DNA of 64,000 nucleotides from an uncultured Shimia sp. (GCF_947493595.1 NZ_CANLRL010000007.1:168473-232472), one strand, 5' to 3'; positions 20,956 through 33,283 are shown, counted from the first letter of the stretch. The notes: a model not told the origin generated them from the letters alone. Program-made: numbers and translations.

Positions 20956-22200
20956 ATGAAAAAATCCGTATTCGCGGCCGCTGTGGTTGCGTCGCTTGTT
21001 GCATCCAACGTTGCAAAGGCTGAGCCTCAGGCAGAAGTTCTGCACTGGTGGACGTCTGGTGGCGAAGCCAAGTCTGTGGCTGTGCTGCAAAAAGAATTTG
21101 CAGACAACGGCGGCACCTGGACTGACATGCCGGTTGCTGGTGGTGGCGGTGACGCCGCGATGACTGCGCTGCGTGCGCGCGTGCTGTCCGGCAACGCACC
21201 GACCGCTGTGCAGCTGAAAGGCCCAGCCATTGCCGAGTGGTATGAAGAAGGTGTGCTGGCAGATATATCCGATGTTGCCGAGGCGCAGGGTTGGGCTGAC
21301 GTTTTGCCGGCCTCAATCGCAGGCCATATGAAATGTGAAGGCACCTGGTGTGCTGCGCCGGTAAACGTACACCGGATCGACTGGATCTGGGCCAATGCCG
21401 ACATCCTTAAAGCCAACGACATTGCGATGCCCAACACTTGGGCGGAATTCAACGCCGCGGCGGACAAGTTGATGGCGGCTGGCGTTATCCCACTGGCTCA
21501 CGGTGGTCAGGCCTGGCAGGACGCAACTGTTTTTGAAGCTGTGGCTCTTGGCCTTGGTGGCGCTGACTTCTTCCAGAAAGCCTTTGTTGATCTGGATATG
21601 GACACGCTGAAGTCCGATCAAATGGTCGAAGTTTTCGATCAGATGCGCAAGCTGCGCGGCTATGTGGACGGAAACTTCTCCGGTCGCGATTGGAACCTTG
21701 CCACCGCAATGGTCATGAACGGCGAAGCGGCGTTCCAGATCATGGGTGACTGGGCCAAAGGTGAATTCCTGGCTGCGGGCAAAGTTCCTGGCGAAGATTT
21801 CCTCTGTGTGTCGACACCGGGTGACGGTTTCCTCTACAGCGTGGACAGCTTTGCGATGTTCAATGTGGACGGAGATGACAAGCAAAACGGTCAGAAACTG
21901 TTGGCTGAGCTGATTGTTGGCAAGAGCTTCCAGAAAGTGTTCAACCTGAACAAAGGCTCCATTCCAGCACGCACCGACGTTGCATTGGATGAATTTGACT
22001 CCTGTGCGCACACCTCTGCGGCAGATATGGCCGCCAGCAACACCGGTGGCTCCCTGCTGCCAAGCTATGCCCACGGCATGGCGCTGCGTGGTGCCCAGGC
22101 CGGTGCGATCACGGATGTTGTGACAGCGCACTTCAACTCGGACATGTCTTCGGCTGAAGCCGTTCAGATGCTGGCCGACGCGGTTGCCAACTCGCTGTAA
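20956..22200 (+). CDS. carbohydrate ABC transporter substrate-binding protein (glucose/mannose type)
   Basis: signal peptide, AEVLHWWTSGGEAKSVAVLQKEFADNGGTW. Confidence 0.88.
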   Translation: MKKSVFAAAVVASLVASNVAKAEPQAEVLHWWTSGGEAKSVAVLQKEFADNGGTWTDMPVAGGGGDAAMTALRARVLSGNAPTAVQLKGPAIAEWYEEGVLADISDVAEAQGWADVLPASIAGHMKCEGTWCAAPVNVHRIDWIWANADILKANDIAMPNTWAEFNAAADKLMAAGVIPLAHGGQAWQDATVFEAVALGLGGADFFQKAFVDLDMDTLKSDQMVEVFDQMRKLRGYVDGNFSGRDWNLATAMVMNGEAAFQIMGDWAKGEFLAAGKVPGEDFLCVSTPGDGFLYSVDSFAMFNVDGDDKQNGQKLLAELIVGKSFQKVFNLNKGSIPARTDVALDEFDSCAHTSAADMAASNTGGSLLPSYAHGMALRGAQAGAITDVVTAHFNSDMSSAEAVQMLADAVANSL

Positions 22201-22211
22201 CCTCCTCCCAC

Positions 22212-22242
22212 GCCCTGTCCCGAGATTGCTTCGGGGCGGGGC
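22212..22242 (+). promoter_or_regulatory. stem-loop between substrate-binding protein and permease genes
   Basis: GCCCTGTCCCGA / TCGGGGCGGGGC, 12-bp stem with two G.U pairs, no T-tract. Confidence 0.55.
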
Positions 22243-22264
22243 ACTTAAATAAAGGGTCGTTGTG

Positions 22265-23137
22265 ATGACCGAATGGCTTGAACGCCACGTGCCAAAAATG
22301 GTGCTTGCACCGTCTTTTGTGGCCGTCCTCATCTTTGTCTATGGCTTTATCATCTGGACCGGCTGGGTGTCTCTCACCCGCTCCAAGTTGATGCCGAAAT
22401 ACGAAATCAAAGGCTTCATTCAGTACGATCGCCTGTTTGCCTCCCCACGTTGGGACACGGCGATGGACAACTTGTTCATCTTTGGCGGGCTGTTTATCGG
22501 GATCTCACTGATCCTCGGTCTGTTTCTGGCCATTTTACTGGATCAAAAGATCCGCGCTGAAGGGGCTCTGCGAACAATCTACCTCTACCCGATGGCGCTC
22601 TCGATGATTGTGACCGGGACCGCGTGGAAGTGGATCATGAACCCCGGCCTTGGCATTGAGGCAACGGTGCGCAGCTGGGGCTTTGAGAGCTTCACCTTCA
22701 ACTGGATCACCGATCCCAATATGGCAATTTATGCGGTGGTGATTGCGGCCGTGTGGCAAGCCAGCGGCTTTGTTATGGCGCTGTTTCTCGCCGGGTTGCG
22801 TTCCGTGGATGAGGAAATCATCAAGGCAGCGCAAGTTGACGGAATTCCCACTTGGCGGATTTACTCAGCCATCATCATCCCGTCGATGGCGCCAATCTTT
22901 CTGTCTGCCTTCATCGTGCTGGCACACCTTGCGATCAAGAGCTTCGATCTTGTCATTGCGCTTACGGGTGGTGGCCCCGGATATGCCACGGACCTGCCAG
23001 CAACCTATATGTATGCCATGGCGTTTTCGCGTGGCGACATTGGGCAAGCGGCCAGCTCTGCCATGGTCATGATGGGTGTCGTGTTCACCATTGTCGTGCC
23101 TTACCTGTACTCTGAATTGAGGGCGAAACATGACTGA
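22265..23137 (+). CDS. carbohydrate ABC transporter permease
   Basis: EAA-type loop EEIIKAAQVDGIPTWRIYSAIIIPSM. Confidence 0.88.
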   Translation: MTEWLERHVPKMVLAPSFVAVLIFVYGFIIWTGWVSLTRSKLMPKYEIKGFIQYDRLFASPRWDTAMDNLFIFGGLFIGISLILGLFLAILLDQKIRAEGALRTIYLYPMALSMIVTGTAWKWIMNPGLGIEATVRSWGFESFTFNWITDPNMAIYAVVIAAVWQASGFVMALFLAGLRSVDEEIIKAAQVDGIPTWRIYSAIIIPSMAPIFLSAFIVLAHLAIKSFDLVIALTGGGPGYATDLPATYMYAMAFSRGDIGQAASSAMVMMGVVFTIVVPYLYSELRAKHD

Positions 23138-24023
23138 TTTCACCCAATCTTACGACGCACCGCGTCGCAACTACAGTCAGCTGGTGCTGCGGTGGTTATT
23201 GTTTTCTCTGCTGGGCTTGTTTGCGCTCTTCTACCTGATGCCGCTGTTTGTCATGGTAACCACCTCGCTGAAAAGCTTGGAGGAAATCCGGACGGGCTCT
23301 TTGGTGGCCCTGCCACGTGAAGTGACATTCGATGCATGGCGCACAGCTTGGTCTGAAACATGTACCGGCGTGAAATGTGAAGGTCTGAAGCCTTACTTCT
23401 GGAACTCAGTCTTGATGACTGTGCCAGCGGTGTTCATTGCCACGCTGCTGGGTGCAGTGAACGGCTATGTGATTGCGCAGTGGCGGTTCAAAGGTGCGAA
23501 CCTGATCTTCTCGCTGATGCTGTTTGGTTGCTTCATCCCGTTTCAGGTGGTGCTGCTGCCAATGGCGCGCAGTCTGGGCATTTTGGGATTGGCGGGCTCG
23601 ATCCCTGGATTGATCTTCGTGCACGTGATCTATGGGATTGGCTTCACCACGCTGTTTTTCCGCAACTACTATGTCACGATCCCGTCTGAGCTGACCAAAG
23701 CGGCCAAGGTGGACGGGGCAGGGTTCTTCCGGATCTTTTGGTCAATCTTCTTGCCGCTATCGCTGCCCATCGTGGTGGTGACTGTGATCTGGCAGTTCAC
23801 CAACATCTGGAACGACTTCCTCTTCGGGGTCAGCTTTAGTCAGGCCGGTACGCAGCCAGTAACCGTGGCCCTTAACAACATCGTCAACTCCACCACAGGG
23901 GTGAAGGAATACAACGTCGATATGGCCGCTGCCATCATCGCCGCCCTTCCCACGCTGCTTGTCTATGTGGTGGCAGGCAAATACTTCATCCGCGGCCTGA
24001 CCGCAGGCTCCGTGAAAGGTTAA
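23130..24023 (+). CDS. carbohydrate ABC transporter permease
   Basis: TKAAKVDGAGFFRIFWSIFLPLSLP. Confidence 0.88.
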   Translation: MTDFTQSYDAPRRNYSQLVLRWLLFSLLGLFALFYLMPLFVMVTTSLKSLEEIRTGSLVALPREVTFDAWRTAWSETCTGVKCEGLKPYFWNSVLMTVPAVFIATLLGAVNGYVIAQWRFKGANLIFSLMLFGCFIPFQVVLLPMARSLGILGLAGSIPGLIFVHVIYGIGFTTLFFRNYYVTIPSELTKAAKVDGAGFFRIFWSIFLPLSLPIVVVTVIWQFTNIWNDFLFGVSFSQAGTQPVTVALNNIVNSTTGVKEYNVDMAAAIIAALPTLLVYVVAGKYFIRGLTAGSVKG

Positions 24024-24027
24024 CCTC

Positions 24028-25125
24028 ATGGCACCCATTCTGGATATCAATAACCTCTACAAGAACTATGGTTCTGTCGAGATCCTCAAAGACATCAATG
24101 TGGCGATTGAGCCAGGTGATTTTCTGGTGCTGGTCGGCCCGTCGGGCTGTGGTAAGTCCACGCTGCTGAATTGCATCGCAGGGCTGGAGCCAATCACCGG
24201 CGGTACTCTGTCGATTGGTGGCAAGGACATGACCCATGTCAGCCCCAAGGATCGTGACATCGCGATGGTGTTTCAATCCTACGCGCTGTACCCAACTATG
24301 TCGGTGGCCAAGAACATCACCTTTGGCATGAAAGTGCGCGGGGTGGATGCGGCAACCCAAGAACGTAAGCTCAACGAGGTGGCCAGCCAGTTGCAGATTG
24401 AGCAGCTGCTGCATCGTCGTCCGGGGCAGCTGTCCGGTGGTCAGCGGCAACGTGTGGCGATGGGGCGGGCATTGGTGCGCGATCCCAAGCTGTTCCTGTT
24501 TGACGAGCCGCTGTCCAACCTTGATGCCAAGCTGCGCGTTGAGATGCGCTCTGAGATCAAGAAGCTGCATCAGAACCTTGGTGCCACCATGGTCTATGTG
24601 ACCCATGATCAGATCGAGGCGATGACGCTTGCGACCAAGATTGTGGTTCTGAAAGGCGGTGTGGTGCAGCAGATTGGCACGCCGGCGGAGATCTACAACC
24701 GTCCAGCCAACCTGTTTGTGGCGGACTTTATGGGCAGCCCGGCGATGAACCTGATCCCGGCCAAAGCCACCAAGAACGGCTCCGGTACACAGATCGAAAT
24801 TGCGCGGGATGGTGCAGCACCGCTGATGCTGACCGACACCCATGCGGAGAACCTGCCGCAGGATGTGATCCTTGGCTTGCGGCCTGAGGACATTGCCGAA
24901 GCGGGATTCCGTGCCGGTGAAGACGTGCAGGTTGCCGAGTGTCAAATCGATATGGTCGAGCCTGCGGGCGCGGATACGTTTGTGGTCTCTGAATTGGGCG
25001 GCAAACAAGTGACAGCGCGCTTGCACGCCGAAACCGGCGCCGAGTCGGGTAAGCCGCTGCCACTGGCGTTTGACTTGAGCAAAGTGTCCTACTTTGCACC
25101 AGGTACCGGTGAGCGGCTGAACTAA
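24028..25125 (+). CDS. ABC transporter ATP-binding protein (MalK/UgpC type)
   Basis: Walker A GPSGCGKSTLL, signature LSGGQRQRVAMGRALVRDPKLFLFDEPLSNLDAKLR. Confidence 0.92.
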   Translation: MAPILDINNLYKNYGSVEILKDINVAIEPGDFLVLVGPSGCGKSTLLNCIAGLEPITGGTLSIGGKDMTHVSPKDRDIAMVFQSYALYPTMSVAKNITFGMKVRGVDAATQERKLNEVASQLQIEQLLHRRPGQLSGGQRQRVAMGRALVRDPKLFLFDEPLSNLDAKLRVEMRSEIKKLHQNLGATMVYVTHDQIEAMTLATKIVVLKGGVVQQIGTPAEIYNRPANLFVADFMGSPAMNLIPAKATKNGSGTQIEIARDGAAPLMLTDTHAENLPQDVILGLRPEDIAEAGFRAGEDVQVAECQIDMVEPAGADTFVVSELGGKQVTARLHAETGAESGKPLPLAFDLSKVSYFAPGTGERLN

Positions 25126-25142
25126 GTCAGCATCGATGAACT

Positions 25143-25179
25143 AAAAAGGCCCGCTTGGTTTTGCCAAGCGGGCCTTTTT
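25143..25179. terminator. bidirectional Rho-independent terminator
   Basis: AAAAAGGCCCGCTTGG-loop-CCAAGCGGGCCTTTTT. Confidence 0.92.
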
Positions 25180-25197
25180 GTTTGTGAATGAGTTGCT

Positions 25198-27456
25198 TTA
25201 AGCGCTTAGGCGCTCCTCATCATCGAAGTCGTCAGCCACTTCAGGCTGTTCCGCGCCCTCCATGTCAAAACGGGCCACGATGCCTGATAGGCTTTGCGCC
25301 TCGGCCAGCAGCATCTGGCTAGACGCGGCGGCCTCTTCGGCCATGGCGGTGTTTTGTTGTGTCATGGAGTCGAGCTCGCTCATGGAGGTGTTGATGCTGT
25401 CCAAACCAGAGGACTGCGTGCGCACACCTTCGGAAATCTCGGTCACCAGATCGGAGACAGATGTCACCTGCGTGATGATTTTGGAGAGGGCTTCGCCAGC
25501 ACGACCCACCATTTCAACACCGTTGGAGACATGGTCTTCGCTGGCGCTGGTGAGGCCTTGAATTTGACCGGCGGCTTCGGAGGCACGTTGCGCCAAGGCG
25601 CGGACCTCGGAGGCAACCACGGCAAAGCCACTGCCTGCGCTGCCTGCACGGGCGGCTTCGACCCCGGCGTTGAGCGCCAGCAGGTTGGTTTGGAAGGCGA
25701 TGTCGTCGATCACGCCGATGATTTGCGAAATCTCGCTGGAGGCAGTTTGGATTTGGTCCATGGCTTCCACGGCGGAGGAGACCACATCACGGCTGTTTTC
25801 AGCTTCCCGGCGGGCGGTTTGCATGACGCCATCCACGCGGGTTGCACGGTCGGCGGCGGCCTTCACACCATCTGAGAGCGCGTTTACGGCCTGTGCGGTG
25901 TCCTCCAGCGTGGCAGCGGCGCTTTCGGTGCGTTTCTCCATCACCGTGGCGGCGGATTTCTGTTCGTCAGAATATTGGCCTACGTGCTGGGAGGCTTCGA
26001 CGATCTCAGACATCAGCGTGCGCAGATTGGCGAGGCTGCGGTTGAAGTTCTCCCGCAAAATCTCATAGTCGGCCACAAAAGGCTCGTTGATGTCACAGGC
26101 CAGGTTGCCCCGCTCGAGTTCGGACAGGGCCTCGCTCATGGTTTCCACCACGTCGGAGGTTTTGCGGGCGTTTTCAGCTTCGCGTTCCGAGGCTTCATCC
26201 GCGCGTTTCAGCTTGTTGCGAAACTCTCCCATGGTGCGGGCCAGATCCCCCAGCTCATCGCCGCGCTCTTCGCCGGAAATCTCAATAGAATAGTCCCCTT
26301 CCGCCAGAGCGTCGGTCACGCCACGCAGAGCTTGAATGGGTTTGGTGACACGACTGGCGGCAATCCAGGAGACGATGATGGCGATGACCACAGAGGCCGC
26401 AATCATGGCGATAGCCACCATGCGGATTTGGTGCACCACAGTGAAGGCGGCGTCATGATCGGTTTCCATCACCAGCGACCAGTTGAAGCCGGGCACGTCC
26501 ATGGGCTTGACCAAGCTGATGGCGTCGATGCCAGTCACGGAGTCAACGGATTCAAAGAAAGCTTCTTCGTGAGCTTGGGCTGCGACGATATGCGGTGCCT
26601 GTGGCAGGGCGGTAGAAACTTCAAACTGGCCTTCGATCAGAGATGGGCTGCGCGCGGTGCCGTCCGCGCCAACCACGAACAGGTTCTGGTGGCCGCTGTC
26701 GTCCAGATTGGTCGACAGGGCGCTCACGATGTGGTCACTTGAAAGCTGCACCGCGAGCACGCCTGCGATGGTTTTCTTTTTGCTGAGGATCGGGATCGCA
26801 AGGAACGCGCCGGCGGCTCCGCCGGTGATCTCGTATGCGGCAAAGTCAGAGGTGCTGATTTCGCCCGGCTTGGAGTTTATGGCGGCCTTGAAAACCTGCC
26901 CAAGGCCGGACTCGGCATAGGCGCCTTTGGAGAAGTCTTGCGCAAAATCGTCTTGCTTCATCACGGTGTAGAGCAGGCGGCCCTCGGTGTTGAACAGGTA
27001 GATGTCTTCATACCCATTGAGGTTCAAGGAGCGCAGGAAGGTTGGATGATAGCTGTTGTGCGATTGGCTGTAATACTGCCCGTCGCCCGGATCCACCAGT
27101 TTGGCGCGCTCGCCAACAGGGTTTGGGTTTTTGGCGATATATGTGTCGGTCAGGTATTTGATTGGGTCATCCGCCTCAATCATACCAATCACGCGGTCAA
27201 AGTTGCTGATGGCGCGGAAAGTTGTCGGCTGATCAGCGTTCATCACCAGATCACGGCGCACCGCATCAATCAGGGCTGCAATGGCTTGCTTGCCCGCATT
27301 GGCAGTGGTTTCATGGGAGGCATAGACATTCTGGCGAATGTTTTGCTCTGCCATACGATAAACAAGGAAGGACACGGTAACCAGAAACGTGGCTGTCAGG
27401 GCCACCATCACAAGGGGTAGCTTTAGCGAAAGCGACAGCTTTTTGGCTCTGAACAT
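25198..27456 (-). CDS. methyl-accepting chemotaxis protein with periplasmic Cache-type sensor and HAMP
   Basis: hairpin tip [51 protein letters not shown]. Confidence 0.9.
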   Translation of the reverse strand: MFRAKKLSLSLKLPLVMVALTATFLVTVSFLVYRMAEQNIRQNVYASHETTANAGKQAIAALIDAVRRDLVMNADQPTTFRAISNFDRVIGMIEADDPIKYLTDTYIAKNPNPVGERAKLVDPGDGQYYSQSHNSYHPTFLRSLNLNGYEDIYLFNTEGRLLYTVMKQDDFAQDFSKGAYAESGLGQVFKAAINSKPGEISTSDFAAYEITGGAAGAFLAIPILSKKKTIAGVLAVQLSSDHIVSALSTNLDDSGHQNLFVVGADGTARSPSLIEGQFEVSTALPQAPHIVAAQAHEEAFFESVDSVTGIDAISLVKPMDVPGFNWSLVMETDHDAAFTVVHQIRMVAIAMIAASVVIAIIVSWIAASRVTKPIQALRGVTDALAEGDYSIEISGEERGDELGDLARTMGEFRNKLKRADEASEREAENARKTSDVVETMSEALSELERGNLACDINEPFVADYEILRENFNRSLANLRTLMSEIVEASQHVGQYSDEQKSAATVMEKRTESAAATLEDTAQAVNALSDGVKAAADRATRVDGVMQTARREAENSRDVVSSAVEAMDQIQTASSEISQIIGVIDDIAFQTNLLALNAGVEAARAGSAGSGFAVVASEVRALAQRASEAAGQIQGLTSASEDHVSNGVEMVGRAGEALSKIITQVTSVSDLVTEISEGVRTQSSGLDSINTSMSELDSMTQQNTAMAEEAAASSQMLLAEAQSLSGIVARFDMEGAEQPEVADDFDDEERLSA

Positions 27457-27651
27457 TTTTTGCTCCTCACAAAATGTCTCATCGCCCGGGTTTCCTCGGG
27501 GTCCTCAATCGTTAGCCATAAAAGTCCTTCGAAGTGCTTAAGGGTAAATTTGAGCCGGAAAACAACGCCTCACGGCATGCGCCACCGAAGAAGAAGGTCG
27601 AATGCTTGCGTTGTTAAGTTGTTGAGCAGAAACAGATTTTGGCGCTCTAAC

Positions 27652-28116
27652 TCAGGGAATGCGCACACGTTCGACAAACTTTTTGAGCGCAAAGCGTGAG
27701 CGGATCGCGCGGATTCCGGGCAAGCGCATCAGTTTGGCTTGCAGAAAACTCTCAAATTCTTCAAGGCTTTCCACCCAAATCTCCAGTTGGAAATCCATCG
27801 CGCCGGTCATCAAGGTGCCGGTGACAACTTCATCAAAGCGGGCAACTTCTTTCTGAAAATTTGAAATAGCGTCCGCATCTTGACGCTCCAGCTCGACATT
27901 CACATAGGCGGTGATGCCGAAGCCGGCGGTCATGCGGTCAATGCGCAGAGTGTAACCGGCAATCAATCCGCTGTCTTGCAGCTGTTTCAGGCGGCGTTTG
28001 CAGGGGGTGGCGGAGAGACCGACGCGGTCGGCAATTTGCACCACAGACATGCGGCCGTCCTCACACAATGCGCGGATGATTTTGCGGTCAATTTCGTCTA
28101 TAGTGATTTTCGCCAC
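27652..28116 (-). CDS. Lrp/AsnC-family regulator (probable bkd regulator; GTG start)
   Basis: DEIDRKIIRALCEDGRMSVVQIADRVGLSATPCKRRLKQLQDSGLI; divergent from bkd operon. Confidence 0.85.
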   Translation of the reverse strand: MAKITIDEIDRKIIRALCEDGRMSVVQIADRVGLSATPCKRRLKQLQDSGLIAGYTLRIDRMTAGFGITAYVNVELERQDADAISNFQKEVARFDEVVTGTLMTGAMDFQLEIWVESLEEFESFLQAKLMRLPGIRAIRSRFALKKFVERVRIP

Positions 28117-28333
28117 AGTACGCTCCTTGGCCGACTTTATCGGCTAACATTTCGCAAATACGACAGGAGAACGCCGTTTTTCAACCCGGGATGTGGGCTA
28201 AACTTAACAGGTTGAATAATTCTCGCTGACCGGCGGGGGTATCGGTTCCATCATCCGCCCCTGATCCCTTTGCGTGGGTCAACAAGACGGAGCAACCGTG
28301 CCTTCAGGCGTCAGCCCCACTTCAGAAAGGTGA

Positions 28334-29572
<1,239 letters not shown>

Positions 29573-29574
29573 TC

Positions 29575-30588
29575 ATGGCACAGATGACAATGATTGAAGC
29601 CATCCGCGAGGCCCATGATGTGGCTATGGCGGCGGATGACAAAGTGGTGGTGTTTGGCGAGGACGTTGGGTTCTTTGGCGGTGTGTTCCGCTGTACTGCG
29701 GGGTTGCAGGAGAAATACGGCAAGTCCCGGTGTTTTGACGCGCCGATAAACGAGAGCGGTATTGTCGGCACGGCGATTGGCATGGCGGCTTATGGTCTGA
29801 AGCCGGTGATTGAGATCCAGTTCGCGGACTATGTGTATCCGGCGTATGACCAGATCGTGTCGGAGGCGGCGCGTCTGCGACACCGCTCCAACGGCGATTT
29901 CACCTGTCCCTTGGTGATCCGCATGCCCACTGGTGGCGGTATCTTTGGCGGGCAGACTCATAGCCAGAGCCCGGAGGCGATTTTCACCCATGTGTCCGGG
30001 TTGAAGGTGGTGATCCCGTCCAACCCGCGCGATGCGAAGGGGCTGTTGCTGGCGGCGATTGAAGACCCCGATCCGGTGATCTTCCTGGAGCCGAAGCGGT
30101 TGTACAACGGGCCGTTTGATGGGCATCACGACAAGCCCATTGAAAGCTGGAAGAAGCACCCTCAGGGCGACGTGCCTGAAGGCAATGAGATCATTCCGCT
30201 GGGCAAGGCGCATATTCAGCGTGAAGGCGCGGATGTAACGGTTTTGGCCTATGGCACAATGGTTTACGTGGCCGAGGCGGCTGCAGAAGAGACCGGTGTC
30301 GATGCGGAGGTGATCGACCTGCGAACGCTGATGCCGCTGGATCTGGAGACCATAGTTGAAAGCGTGAAGAAAACCGGGCGCTGTGTGATTGTGCATGAGG
30401 CGACCCGCACCTCAGGCTTTGGGGCGGAGCTGATGAGCCTCGTACAAGAAGCCTGTTTTTATCATCTTGAAGCGCCAATGATCCGGGTGACCGGATGGGA
30501 CACGCCGTATCCGCATGCGCAGGAGTGGGAGTATTTCCCGGGACCTGCACGGGTTGGCGAAGCGCTGCGCAAAGTCATGGAGGACTGA
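29575..30588 (+). CDS. bkdA2: branched-chain 2-oxoacid dehydrogenase E1 beta subunit
   Basis: VVFGEDVGFFGGVFRCTAGLQEKYG, PVIEIQFADYVYPAYDQIVSEAARLRHRSNG. Confidence 0.9.
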   Translation: MAQMTMIEAIREAHDVAMAADDKVVVFGEDVGFFGGVFRCTAGLQEKYGKSRCFDAPINESGIVGTAIGMAAYGLKPVIEIQFADYVYPAYDQIVSEAARLRHRSNGDFTCPLVIRMPTGGGIFGGQTHSQSPEAIFTHVSGLKVVIPSNPRDAKGLLLAAIEDPDPVIFLEPKRLYNGPFDGHHDKPIESWKKHPQGDVPEGNEIIPLGKAHIQREGADVTVLAYGTMVYVAEAAAEETGVDAEVIDLRTLMPLDLETIVESVKKTGRCVIVHEATRTSGFGAELMSLVQEACFYHLEAPMIRVTGWDTPYPHAQEWEYFPGPARVGEALRKVMED

Positions 30589-30592
30589 TCCC

Positions 30593-31861
30593 ATGGGAGT
30601 ATTTGCAATCCGTTTGCCCGACGTTGGAGAGGGCATTGCCGAGGCCGAGCTGGTCGAATGGCATGTGAAGGTAGGCGACGTGGTGCGCGAAGATGACGTG
30701 CTGGCCGCCGTGATGACCGACAAAGCTGCTGTGGAAGTGCCGTCGTCGGTTGATGGTAAGGTGCTCGCGCTGGGCGGTGAGATTGGCGACATGATCGCCA
30801 TCGGCGCCGTGTTGATCCGCATCGAAGTGGACGGCGAGGGTAACGAGAGCGGTGACGTGGAAGCGCCTGCGGCGGCACCGGCTGAGGAAAAGCCTGCGGT
30901 TGTGGAGGCGGTGGCTGAGCCAGCGCCAAAACCAGCGGCGAAGCCTGCGGTTGCTCCTGTTGCCGCAGCGCCAGTAAAGCGGGCGGCGGGCACCAAACCT
31001 TTGGCCTCGCCATCTGTCCGCGCGCGGGCGCGGGAAGAGGGTGTGGACCTGCGGCAGGTGCCAGGGTCCGGTGCAGCGGGGCGGATCAGCCATGCTGATT
31101 TGGACAACTGGATTGCCTCTGGTGGCATTCAGCAAGGTACTGTGGTGCGGGGGCAGAACACCGGTGTGGAAGAGGTGCGCGTGATTGGCATGCGCCGCAA
31201 GATCGCGGAAAAGATGGCGATCTCCAAACGGCAAATTCCGCATATCACCATTGTGGAAGAGGTGGAGATGTCGGCGCTGGAAGACCTGCGCGCGGCGCTT
31301 AACACCAAACACAAAGGGGAACGCGCGAAGCTGACGCTTTTGCCGTTCCTGATGCGGGCGATTGTCGAAGCGGTGCGGGAGCAGCCTGAGTTGAACGCGC
31401 GTTACGATGACGAAGCGGGCGTGATCCACCGTCATGGGGGCGTGCATGTGGGCATTGCGACGCAGACGCCAAACGGCCTGAACGTGCCGGTGGTGAAACA
31501 TGCCGAGGCGGGCAGTCTGTGGGACAATGCAGAAACCGTGTCGCGATTGGCGCAAGAAGCACGGGACGGCACCATCAAACGCGATGAGCTGTCCGGGGGC
31601 ACGATCACCATCACCTCGTTGGGGCCGCTGGGCGCGATTGCCACAACGCCGATCATCAACCACCCGGAGGTGGCCATCGTCGGTGTGAACAAGATGCAGA
31701 TCCGTCCGGTTTGGGATGGGCAGCAGTTTCAGCCGCGCAAGATGATGAACATCTCCTGCAGCTTTGATCACCGGGTGATCGACGGCTGGGATGCGGCTGT
31801 GTTTGTGCAAAAACTGAAAACCCTGCTGGAAACACCAGCCATGCTGTTTGTTGAGGGCTAA
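30593..31861 (+). CDS. bkdB: branched-chain 2-oxoacid dehydrogenase E2 (lipoamide acyltransferase)
   Basis: lipoyl domain VMTDKAAVEVPSSVDG, E3-binding domain, C-terminal SCSFDHRVIDGWDAAVF. Confidence 0.9.
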   Translation: MGVFAIRLPDVGEGIAEAELVEWHVKVGDVVREDDVLAAVMTDKAAVEVPSSVDGKVLALGGEIGDMIAIGAVLIRIEVDGEGNESGDVEAPAAAPAEEKPAVVEAVAEPAPKPAAKPAVAPVAAAPVKRAAGTKPLASPSVRARAREEGVDLRQVPGSGAAGRISHADLDNWIASGGIQQGTVVRGQNTGVEEVRVIGMRRKIAEKMAISKRQIPHITIVEEVEMSALEDLRAALNTKHKGERAKLTLLPFLMRAIVEAVREQPELNARYDDEAGVIHRHGGVHVGIATQTPNGLNVPVVKHAEAGSLWDNAETVSRLAQEARDGTIKRDELSGGTITITSLGPLGAIATTPIINHPEVAIVGVNKMQIRPVWDGQQFQPRKMMNISCSFDHRVIDGWDAAVFVQKLKTLLETPAMLFVEG

Positions 31862-33220
31862 ATGACTGATCTATCCTGTAAACTTCTGATCATTGGGGCT
31901 GGTCCTGGCGGCTATGTCTGTGCCATTCGCGCCGGGCAGCTGGGCATTGACACCATTGTTGTGGATGCTGGGAAGCCGGGGGGGACGTGCCTGAATGTGG
32001 GCTGTATCCCGTCCAAAGCGATGATCCACGCGGCGGATGAATTCCACAAGATTGCGCATGTAAACGACGGCCCCCTGGGGATCTCCGCCAGCGCGCCAAG
32101 CATCGATTTGGCCCAAACGGTGGCGTGGAAAGATGGCATTGTGCAGCGTCTGAACACGGGTGTTTCGGCCTTGATGAAGAAAGCCAAAGCGCGGTTTGTG
32201 AACGGACAAGCGCGGTTTTTGGATGGCAAAACCGTGGAAGTCACCAATGGGGACGAGGTGCAGCAAATCCGTGCGGAATATGTGGTGATTGCCACGGGTT
32301 CCGCGCCGGTGGAACTGCCGTTTTTACCGTTTGGCGGGCCAATCTTGTCCTCGACCGAGGCGCTGGACCTGACCGAGGTGCCGGAGACATTGGCGGTTGT
32401 TGGTGGTGGCTATATCGGGCTGGAGCTGGGCACGGTGTTTGCCAAACTGGGCAGCAAGGTCACGGTGGTGGAGGCGGAAGACCGCATTCTGTCGCTCTAT
32501 GACAAAGCGCTGACCAAACCGGTGGCGAAGCGGCTGGAAGACCTCGGCGTGACAGTGATGACCGGCTCCAAGGCACAGGGCTACAGTGACGGCGCCTTGC
32601 AGACAGACCAATGCGATGTGGTCGCAGAGAAGGTGTTGGTCACTGTCGGGCGGCGTCCGCGCACGGCGGGAATTGGCATTGAAGAGTTGGCGCTGACCCA
32701 AGACGGGCCGTTTGTGAAGATAGACAGCTTTTGCCAGACCTCCATGCGGGGGATCTACGCGATTGGCGACGTGACCGGCGAGCCGATGTTGGCGCACCGG
32801 GCGATGGCGCAGGGCGAAATGGTGGCCGAACACATCGCGGGTCACTCTGTGGAGTGGGACAAACGTGCCATTCCGGCGGTGTGTTTCACCGACCCGGAAG
32901 TGGTGACGTGCGGCGCGCTTCCCGGTGAGATTGACGGCACCAAGGCCAGCGAGTTTCCGTTTATGGCCAATGGTCGCGCCATGACCACGGAGCGCGACGA
33001 CGGCTTTGTGCGGGTTGTGTACCGCGAAGAGGACCACGCAGTTGTGGGCCTGCAGGCGGTGGGCGCCGGGATTTCGGAACTGTCGGCGGCGTTTTCATTG
33101 GCAATAGAGATGGGGGCTTGCCTTGAAGACATTGCAGCCACGATCCATGCCCATCCCACGCAATCTGAAGGATTGCAGGAAGCCTGTCTCAAGGCATTGG
33201 GGCACGCGCTGCATATCTAA
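31862..33220 (+). CDS. lpdV: dihydrolipoyl dehydrogenase (E3)
   Basis: IIGAGPGGYVCAIRAGQLG, GGTCLNVGCIPSKAMIHA, C-terminal IHAHPTQSEGLQEA. Confidence 0.9.
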   Translation: MTDLSCKLLIIGAGPGGYVCAIRAGQLGIDTIVVDAGKPGGTCLNVGCIPSKAMIHAADEFHKIAHVNDGPLGISASAPSIDLAQTVAWKDGIVQRLNTGVSALMKKAKARFVNGQARFLDGKTVEVTNGDEVQQIRAEYVVIATGSAPVELPFLPFGGPILSSTEALDLTEVPETLAVVGGGYIGLELGTVFAKLGSKVTVVEAEDRILSLYDKALTKPVAKRLEDLGVTVMTGSKAQGYSDGALQTDQCDVVAEKVLVTVGRRPRTAGIGIEELALTQDGPFVKIDSFCQTSMRGIYAIGDVTGEPMLAHRAMAQGEMVAEHIAGHSVEWDKRAIPAVCFTDPEVVTCGALPGEIDGTKASEFPFMANGRAMTTERDDGFVRVVYREEDHAVVGLQAVGAGISELSAAFSLAIEMGACLEDIAATIHAHPTQSEGLQEACLKALGHALHI

Positions 33221-33223
33221 TCT

Positions 33224-33255
33224 AAAAAGGCCCGCAGGAGATTGCGGGCCTTTTT
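33224..33255. terminator. bidirectional Rho-independent terminator
   Basis: AAAAAGGCCCGC-aggagatt-GCGGGCCTTTTT. Confidence 0.9.
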
Positions 33256-33283
33256 GTTTGCAGGGAGAGGAGGGACCTGCGGG

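Noticed and set aside
23986-25026. 346-aa minus-strand ORF antisense to the ABC ATPase
   Set aside because: Shadow ORF of a clear ATP-binding protein
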